A stretch of DNA of 10,000 bases, from assembly GCF_020217005.1 (NCBI RefSeq), contig NZ_JAIWOI010000129.1, forward strand, positions 1-10,000. The letters are read 5' to 3'. This document shows positions 5,875-10,000 of this stretch, piece after piece (position 1 is the first letter of the stretch; each line of letters begins with the position of its first letter). The stretch comes from Rheinheimera sp. GTDB lineage: Bacteria > Pseudomonadota > Gammaproteobacteria > Enterobacterales > Alteromonadaceae. Below the pieces are notes generated by a model, which was not told the DNA's origin, made no database searches, and worked only from the letters and a program-made list of their open reading frames with translations. The position numbers and the translations under genes were made by a program.

Positions 5875-8142
5875 TTAAGCACGCAATTGGTTCAACAGCT
5901 GTTTTTGGTCGAGGAAACGTTGTACCTGCAGACGAACTTGTTTGGGCGACTGACAGGCTAGAATTTCAGGTAGCAGTAATTGTAGTTCTGACAGATGAAC
6001 TCTACGCAGTAACCATTTGATTTTGGCCAGGTTACTGCTGTTCATACTGAATTTATCATAGCCCATAGCTGCTAAAATCAGCACCCCAGCTGGTTCACCC
6101 GCCAGCTCGCCGCAAATACTCATAGGCAATTGTAGCCCCTGTGCCTGCAGCGACATCTGATGTAAGGCTCGCAGCACCGCCGGATGCATTGCATCGTACA
6201 ATGCGGCAACTCGTGGGTTGTTCCTGTCCACCGCCAATAGATACTGGGTTAAGTCGTTAGTACCAACAGAACAAAAATCCACTTTACGCGCCAGTTCTGG
6301 CAACTGGTACATAATGGATGGCACTTCAATCATCACACCTACTTTGGCTTTGGGTAGCTGAACTTCGGTACCTGCCAGCTCATCGGTCAGTTCAAAGGTC
6401 GCTTGTTTGATCAGACGAAGTGATTCGTCCACTTCAGCCAGATCCGAAATCATCGGCAGCAAAATATGTAAATTACCCTGACCAATATTGGCTTTGAGCA
6501 TAGCGCGAATTTGCACCAGAAAAATTTCTGGATGGTCCAGGGTTAAACGGATGCCACGCCAGCCTAAAAAGGGGTTTTCTTCAATAATACTAAAATAAGG
6601 TAGCGCTTTGTCCCCCCCTACATCCAAAGTACGCATCACTACAGCTTTGGTGGGATGAGACGCCAGAACCTTTTTATACAGCTCAATTTGCTCTGCTTCG
6701 GTTGGGAAGCGATTACGCATAATAAAAGGGAACTCGGTACGGTATAAGCCTATGCCGTCTGTATAAGAAGGCTGCGCACTTTCCAGCTCTATCGCAAGCC
6801 CAGCATTGACCATCAGGCTAAAAGGCGCACCGCAGGCGCTCTGAGCGTTTAAATGCATCTCCGACTGATAACGGGCACTTAACTGCGCATCTTCACTAAT
6901 CAAAGCCTGATATTCAGCGACTATAGCTTCGGCAGGCGCGACTAAAATTTGACCTCGGTAGCCATCGACTATTAAACGCTGGCTTTGCCAGTGAAACAAT
7001 GGCAGTTCGTCCAGCCCCATCACAGCCGGAATACCCAAAGCTCGCGCCATAATGGCGGCGTGTGAGTTAACTGAACCTTTAAGTGAAACAATAGCAACAA
7101 GCTGTGCACGTGGGATTTCAGCCAGCATAGTAGCTGTGACATTATCGGCCACCAGCACCACTTTTTCCGGCAACTTGTGATGTCGCTGCTCTGTATCCAG
7201 CAAATGATTCAGCACGCGCTGGCCTAAATCACGAATGTCAGTGCCCCGCTCTCGCAGATAAGGATCGTCCATATCATCAAACTGGCGGGCAAACTTTTCC
7301 ACCACTCGCTTGAGTGCACTTTTGGCACACCAGCCTTCGTGGATTTGCTTTTCAATTTCGTTACCAAGACTGGCGGCGTCTAATAGCTGGTGGTAAACAT
7401 CAAAAATGGCCAAAGCGTCTGCCGGCAAATGGCCGGCCATACGCTCAGCTAAACGATTAAACTCAGCTTTGGTAATTTTGACGGCTTTATAAAAACGCGA
7501 CAGTTCTTTTTCCGGATCATCGACTTTCTTCAGTGATATGGCATCAAAATCACTGGACGGTTCCAACACAAAACCTTCACCTATTGCTATACCTGGTGCA
7601 CCAGGTAAGCCCAGTAACTGACCTGTACTTTTTTGTTGTTTTGAATTCTGGCTGGCGGCCTGTCGCATTTCTGCGTTGACTAAGACAGACGCTAACTGCA
7701 CCCCTAAAGTCACCAGAAAAGATTCTTCATCTTCACTGAACACCCTGGATTCGCCCTGCTGTATTGTTAATACACCCAAGACTTTGCGGTGATGAATAAT
7801 AGGACAGCCCAAAAAGGCAGAGAATCTGTCCTCACTGACTTCAGGGGTGACTTTAAAGCGGGGGTGTAAATGGGCTTGTGCTAAGTTGATTGGCTCTTCA
7901 CGCTGACCAACCCAGCCAATTAAGCCTTCGGAGAAGCCAATAGAAATTTGGCCAACCGCTTCAGGATTTAAGCCGTCTGTGGCCATCAACATAAAATGCT
8001 GTTGTTCATAGTCGGCTAAGTAGACAGAGCAACACTCTGTTTTCAGGGCATTTTTTACGTTCGAGACTAAGCCAGCCAATGCGTTATTCAGTACCGGCTC
8101 TTGCGCCACATCCTGCACTATGCGCCTTAACTGGCTCAGCAT
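5875..8142 (-). CDS. ptsP: phosphoenolpyruvate-protein phosphotransferase PtsP (enzyme I-Ntr)
   Basis: Enzyme I of the nitrogen PTS: autophosphorylates from phosphoenolpyruvate and passes the phosphate to NPr (PtsO) and then PtsN, a regulatory rather than sugar-importing chain. The 755 residues (E. coli 748) show an N-terminal GAF domain (about 18-155), a Q-rich linker, the EI N-terminal domain (about 178-330), the swivelling domain with the phospho-His in SVNSHAAIMAR (His361), and the PEP-binding barrel (about 440-715) with GIGLYRTEFPFI, GWRGIR, GVMIEVP, SVGTNDLTQYLL and CGELAG (active-site Cys677). All key residues are present. The ATG at 8142 has AAGGGG 7 nt upstream, and its coding region begins 2 nt after the rppH stop, so the two genes are probably coupled. 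In many bacteria the GAF domain senses glutamine or related signals. Pairing with rppH is conserved across gammaproteobacteria. Very sure. Confidence 0.98.
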   Translation of the reverse strand: MLSQLRRIVQDVAQEPVLNNALAGLVSNVKNALKTECCSVYLADYEQQHFMLMATDGLNPEAVGQISIGFSEGLIGWVGQREEPINLAQAHLHPRFKVTPEVSEDRFSAFLGCPIIHHRKVLGVLTIQQGESRVFSEDEESFLVTLGVQLASVLVNAEMRQAASQNSKQQKSTGQLLGLPGAPGIAIGEGFVLEPSSDFDAISLKKVDDPEKELSRFYKAVKITKAEFNRLAERMAGHLPADALAIFDVYHQLLDAASLGNEIEKQIHEGWCAKSALKRVVEKFARQFDDMDDPYLRERGTDIRDLGQRVLNHLLDTEQRHHKLPEKVVLVADNVTATMLAEIPRAQLVAIVSLKGSVNSHAAIMARALGIPAVMGLDELPLFHWQSQRLIVDGYRGQILVAPAEAIVAEYQALISEDAQLSARYQSEMHLNAQSACGAPFSLMVNAGLAIELESAQPSYTDGIGLYRTEFPFIMRNRFPTEAEQIELYKKVLASHPTKAVVMRTLDVGGDKALPYFSIIEENPFLGWRGIRLTLDHPEIFLVQIRAMLKANIGQGNLHILLPMISDLAEVDESLRLIKQATFELTDELAGTEVQLPKAKVGVMIEVPSIMYQLPELARKVDFCSVGTNDLTQYLLAVDRNNPRVAALYDAMHPAVLRALHQMSLQAQGLQLPMSICGELAGEPAGVLILAAMGYDKFSMNSSNLAKIKWLLRRVHLSELQLLLPEILACQSPKQVRLQVQRFLDQKQLLNQLRA

Positions 8143-8144
8143 TC

Positions 8145-8663
8145 CTAACCCCTTCTGATTAACTTCTCATTTTTTCCATCTCTACGAAGATACGGCAATG
8201 CAATAGGGGCAAACTCTTTCATCACCTTGCGGTACACTTCCCGCTTAAAGGCGACGACCTGACGCACCGGATACCAATAACTGACCCAACGCCAGTCATC
8301 AAACTCCGGATGTGAAGTTTTTAACAGATTTACGTCTTCATCCTTACAGGTCAGGCGCAACAAAAACCACTTTTGTTTTTGCCCTATACACACCGGATTA
8401 CTGTCCCGCCGGATTAAACGCTTAGGTAACTTGTACCTTAGCCAGTGTTTAGTTACAGCTATGATTTCTACATCATCAGGCTGCAATCCCACTTCTTCAT
8501 TTAATTCGCGATACATGGCTTGCTCCGGGGTTTCCCCATCATCAATGCCGCCCTGTGGGTACTGCCAGGAATGTTGACCGTATCTCCTTGCCCAAAACAC
8601 CTGTCCATGGTGGTTGTATATCACAATGCCGACGTTGGCTCTAAAGCCTTCAGCGTCGATCAC
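8145..8663 (-). CDS. rppH: RNA pyrophosphohydrolase (Nudix)
   Basis: Removes pyrophosphate from 5'-triphosphorylated RNA, triggering RNase E-dependent mRNA decay. The 172-residue protein (E. coli 176) begins [17 protein letters not shown], very like E. coli RppH. It has the complete Nudix box at residues 38-60: Gly38, Glu44 and the REL-EE-G core (52-59) with the metal-binding glutamates. [27 protein letters not shown] and [13 protein letters not shown] are RppH-typical. The start is a GTG at 8663; AGAGG lies 6 nt upstream and the N-terminus matches the family, so GTG is well supported. It is the first gene of the rppH-ptsP-lgt-thyA operon and is divergent from mutH. A possible promoter with a DnaA box over its -35 lies about 70 nt upstream. 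Confidence 0.97.
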   Translation of the reverse strand: MIDAEGFRANVGIVIYNHHGQVFWARRYGQHSWQYPQGGIDDGETPEQAMYRELNEEVGLQPDDVEIIAVTKHWLRYKLPKRLIRRDSNPVCIGQKQKWFLLRLTCKDEDVNLLKTSHPEFDDWRWVSYWYPVRQVVAFKREVYRKVMKEFAPIALPYLRRDGKNEKLIRRG

Positions 8664-8729
8664 AAAAACCTCTAGCTTGGTAACAGCTGTTGTTTCATCG
8701 ATTCTTTCATAAAGTCACGACTTCGGCAA

Positions 8730-8757
8730 ATTGTATTTTTTACAGAGTTATCCACAA
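8730..8757 (-). promoter_or_regulatory. possible sigma-70 promoter of the rppH operon
   Basis: On the minus strand TTGTGG (8757-8752), 16 nt, then TACAAT (8735-8730). The -10 matches TATAAT at 5/6; the -35 is poor (3/6). Transcription would start near 8723, about 60 nt before the GTG of rppH. The -35 overlaps an exact DnaA box (8748-8756). Motif inference only. Confidence 0.4.
8748..8756 (+). promoter_or_regulatory. DnaA box 1 (TTATCCACA)
   Basis: Exact match to the high-affinity DnaA box TTATNCACA on the plus strand, in the rppH-mutH intergenic region. It overlaps the possible -35 of the rppH promoter, so bound DnaA could affect that promoter. Confidence 0.65.
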
Positions 8758-8788
8758 TTTAACTGATTAATTTGCACTCACTGTGAAC

Positions 8789-8797
8789 TTCTGCACA
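8789..8797 (+). promoter_or_regulatory. degenerate DnaA box (TTCTGCACA)
   Basis: One mismatch to TTATNCACA, same orientation as box 1, lying between two exact boxes. It faces the reverse-oriented box at 8815-8823 across 17 nt. On its own such a match would mean little. Confidence 0.35.
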
Positions 8798-8814
8798 GGC
8801 TCTGTATATAAAGC

Positions 8815-8823
8815 TGTGCATAA
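8815..8823 (-). promoter_or_regulatory. DnaA box 2 (TTATGCACA, reverse)
   Basis: The plus strand reads TGTGCATAA, an exact TTATNCACA box on the minus strand, 58 nt from box 1. Confidence 0.65.
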
Positions 8824-8869
8824 GGATGTTTTTATTCCTGAATAACTCTTAACTGCTGGAATAACACCC

Positions 8870-8969
8870 AAGCAAACAAAGAAAAATATTTATAAAAAAC
8901 ATAAGGTTAATCAAGAAAGTCTGGTATTTAAGCAGTGTTACAACTGTGCATAACTTGCTTTGTTTGCTT
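8870..8969. repeat. 12-bp inverted repeat upstream of mutH
   Basis: AAGCAAACAAAG (8870-8881) and its exact complement CTTTGTTTGCTT (8958-8969) are separated by 76 nt. The right arm overlaps TTTGCTTT (8963-8970), which can alternatively pair with AAAGCAAA (8985-8992), a short hairpin 40 nt before mutH. The arms could be paired binding sites of a regulator or alternative leader structures; no known motif recognised. Confidence 0.5.
8945..8953 (-). promoter_or_regulatory. DnaA box 3 (TTATGCACA, reverse)
   Basis: A second TGTGCATAA on the plus strand, identical to box 2, about 80 nt before the mutH start. It lies between the arms of the 12-bp inverted repeat (8870-8881 / 8958-8969). Confidence 0.6.
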
Positions 8970-9033
8970 TTTGAGCAGCAAAATAAAGCAAAAAATGGTA
9001 ATGTTTTTAGACACCTGAATCACCGCTGCATTT

Positions 9034-9702
9034 ATGAACAAAGCCCCTGTCACTGCCGAAGAATTACTTGAACGTTGTGCCATCATTGCTGGCCTGACCT
9101 TAGGTCAACTGGCTGAACAATGTCAGCTGCAGCTACCAGCCAACCTGCAAAAAGAAAAAGGGAGCGTTGGTCAGTTACTCGAGTCGGTGCTGGGCGCCAG
9201 TAGTGGCAATAAAGCAGAACCTGATTTTCCTCACTTAGGCATAGAGTTGAAAACCTTGCCAGTAGACCGTTTCGGTAAGCCTTTGGAAAGTACTTATGTC
9301 TGTGTTGCCCCGTTAACAGACGTCGCAGGATTGCATTGGCACCAATCCTGGGTCTGCCGCAAACTCAGCAAAGTGCTTTTTGTACCCATACTTGCAGAAC
9401 GCAGTATTCCTTTGGCGGAGCGTCAGATTGGTACAGCTTTTTTATGGAGCCCCGACGCCGAACAACAAGAGCTGCTGCAACAGGATTGGGAAGAACTGAT
9501 GGAACTGATCGTTTTGGGTGGTATAGATCAGATCAAAGGGGCGCACGGCAAAGTGCTGCAACTGCGGCCCAAAGCGGCCAACAGCAAAGCTCTGACATCA
9601 GCTATCGGCGCTGATGGCCAACCTATCCAGACCTTGCCCAGAGGTTTTTATTTAAAGGCCAGCTTTACTGCGTCATTGCTGGCCCGTCAGTTTGGTACTT
9701 AG
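9034..9702 (+). CDS. mutH: DNA mismatch repair endonuclease MutH
   Basis: Sequence-specific nickase of methyl-directed mismatch repair: cuts the unmethylated strand at hemimethylated GATC sites when activated by MutS and MutL. The 222-residue protein (E. coli 229) shows the Sau3AI/MutH-type core: GSVGQLLE with Glu50, then Asp64, Glu71 and Lys73 in the DxnExK motif (DFPHLGIELKTLP), matching E. coli Glu56, Asp70, Glu77 and Lys79. LSKVLFVP, the IVLGG region and RGFYLKASFT near the C-terminus are also MutH-like. No strong ribosome site precedes the ATG, but the N-terminal length fits the family and no better start is near. Presence implies a Dam-methylating gammaproteobacterium. It is divergent from rppH, as in relatives, and its TAG stop overlaps the stop of the convergent gene. 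Very sure. Confidence 0.97.
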   Translation: MNKAPVTAEELLERCAIIAGLTLGQLAEQCQLQLPANLQKEKGSVGQLLESVLGASSGNKAEPDFPHLGIELKTLPVDRFGKPLESTYVCVAPLTDVAGLHWHQSWVCRKLSKVLFVPILAERSIPLAERQIGTAFLWSPDAEQQELLQQDWEELMELIVLGGIDQIKGAHGKVLQLRPKAANSKALTSAIGADGQPIQTLPRGFYLKASFTASLLARQFGT

Positions 9703-10000
9703 CTTTGATACTTGTTGAGTAACTGTTGATAGTCGCCGCTGTCCTTTAGCTGTTGCAATGCCTGATTAAAGGCGTTGACCTGACCAGGCTGTACAGTGGA
9801 TTTACTGAACATCACATAAATGGGCGTTTCATCCAATTTTATATTCAATGCCTGGACCTGCTGTTCCAGACCTTTGCGCCGGATAATGGCAGCGCCAACA
9901 AAACTATCCTCCAACACAGCATCGACCTGATCATCCAGTAGGACTGCAATATTTTGCTCACTCATCGTAGATTCAACAAAATGCGGACGCATCTGGTCAT
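9699..10000 (-). CDS. family 3 periplasmic solute-binding protein, C-terminal part
   Basis: Partial gene entering from the right edge; the frame is open to the end of the window, so the ATG at 9992 is probably internal. About 100 residues are visible. NIAVLLDDQVDAVLED fits the segment of family 3 solute-binding proteins (SBP_bac_3) where the ligand-binding Asp lies, and the end, AFNQALQQLKDSGDYQQLL, matches their closing helices (compare GlnH-type ends with ALKTLRENGTY). Such proteins bind amino acids or similar small solutes in the periplasm, either for ABC transporters or as stand-alone or sensor-linked domains; which applies cannot be told because the N-terminus and neighbours lie outside. 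It is convergent with mutH and its TAA overlaps the mutH TAG, leaving no room for a terminator between them. Confidence 0.8.
   Translation of the reverse strand, partial: DQMRPHFVESTMSEQNIAVLLDDQVDAVLEDSFVGAAIIRRKGLEQQVQALNIKLDETPIYVMFSKSTVQPGQVNAFNQALQQLKDSGDYQQLLNKYQS

Larger units (their letters stand above)
8664..9033. other. rppH-mutH divergent intergenic region with DnaA-box cluster
   Basis: A 370-base non-coding stretch between two divergent genes, AT-rich in its second half. It holds three exact DnaA boxes and one near-match, the possible rppH promoter and the 12-bp inverted repeat. A sequence AATCAAGAAAGTC near 8909-8921 is only a partial match to the IHF consensus. No clear sigma-70 promoter for mutH was found. 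In E. coli the DnaA-reactivating locus DARS2, with three core DnaA boxes plus IHF and Fis sites, lies next to mutH, so this may be its counterpart; that is inference from position and box content. Confidence 0.5.

Noticed and set aside
7142..7149. GCCGATAA on the minus strand, as in a FliA -10
   Set aside because: It lies within ptsP coding sequence and no TAAAGTTT-like element is found at the required distance.
8909..8921. IHF site near the DnaA boxes
   Set aside because: AATCAA is present but the TTR half is not matched (GTC), so it is too weak to call on its own.
9336..9614. Open frame inside mutH on the same strand
   Set aside because: Out-of-frame shadow of mutH with an Arg/Ser/Gln-rich product and no ribosome site.

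Overview
The window looks like chromosomal DNA of a motile gammaproteobacterium, most likely an Alteromonadales/Chromatiales-type marine or freshwater genus such as Rheinheimera or Alishewanella. That is my inference from the conserved rppH-ptsP-lgt-thyA-mutH neighbourhood, protein sequences close to but distinct from E. coli, moderate GC content and the FlgO-type lipoproteins. I cannot assign the genus from sequence alone.

Layout, left to right. (1) 1-328, minus: start of a secreted DUF4402-like protein, cut by the window edge. Its AT-rich upstream region (329-764) holds a near-perfect sigma-28 (FliA) promoter match. (2) 765-3969, minus: four tightly spaced lipoprotein genes transcribed from right to left. 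Three carry a C-terminal FlgO-type domain; the fourth is a small coiled-coil lipoprotein. The last gene (460 aa) looks like a fusion of the two modules that are separate proteins in the genes just upstream. A clear sigma-54 -24/-12 promoter (4016-4033) precedes the cluster. It fits FlgO biology, since flgO-type genes belong to the RpoN/FlrC-dependent flagellar tier in Vibrio. (3) 4055-4105: strong intrinsic terminator closing the next operon. (4) 4121-8663, minus: housekeeping operon rppH (RNA pyrophosphohydrolase) - ptsP (enzyme I of the nitrogen PTS) - lgt (prolipoprotein diacylglyceryl transferase) - thyA (thymidylate synthase), with overlaps or very short gaps except before lgt. (5) 8664-9033: divergent control region with three exact DnaA boxes (TTATNCACA), one near-match and a 12-bp inverted repeat. 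It is a candidate DnaA-binding locus like DARS2, which in E. coli lies next to mutH. (6) 9034-9702, plus: mutH, mismatch-repair endonuclease. (7) 9699-10000, minus: C-terminal part of a family 3 periplasmic solute-binding protein, whose stop codon overlaps that of mutH.

How the parts relate. Lgt lipidates prolipoproteins, which would include the four lipoproteins encoded next door. The left 4 kb appears to belong to the flagellar regulon (sigma-54 cluster, sigma-28 candidate), although no structural flagellar gene is in view. The right part is a conserved nucleotide/RNA/phosphotransfer/repair block with a possible replication-linked control region in its centre. I did not find CRISPR arrays, tRNA or rRNA genes, transposases or other mobile elements.
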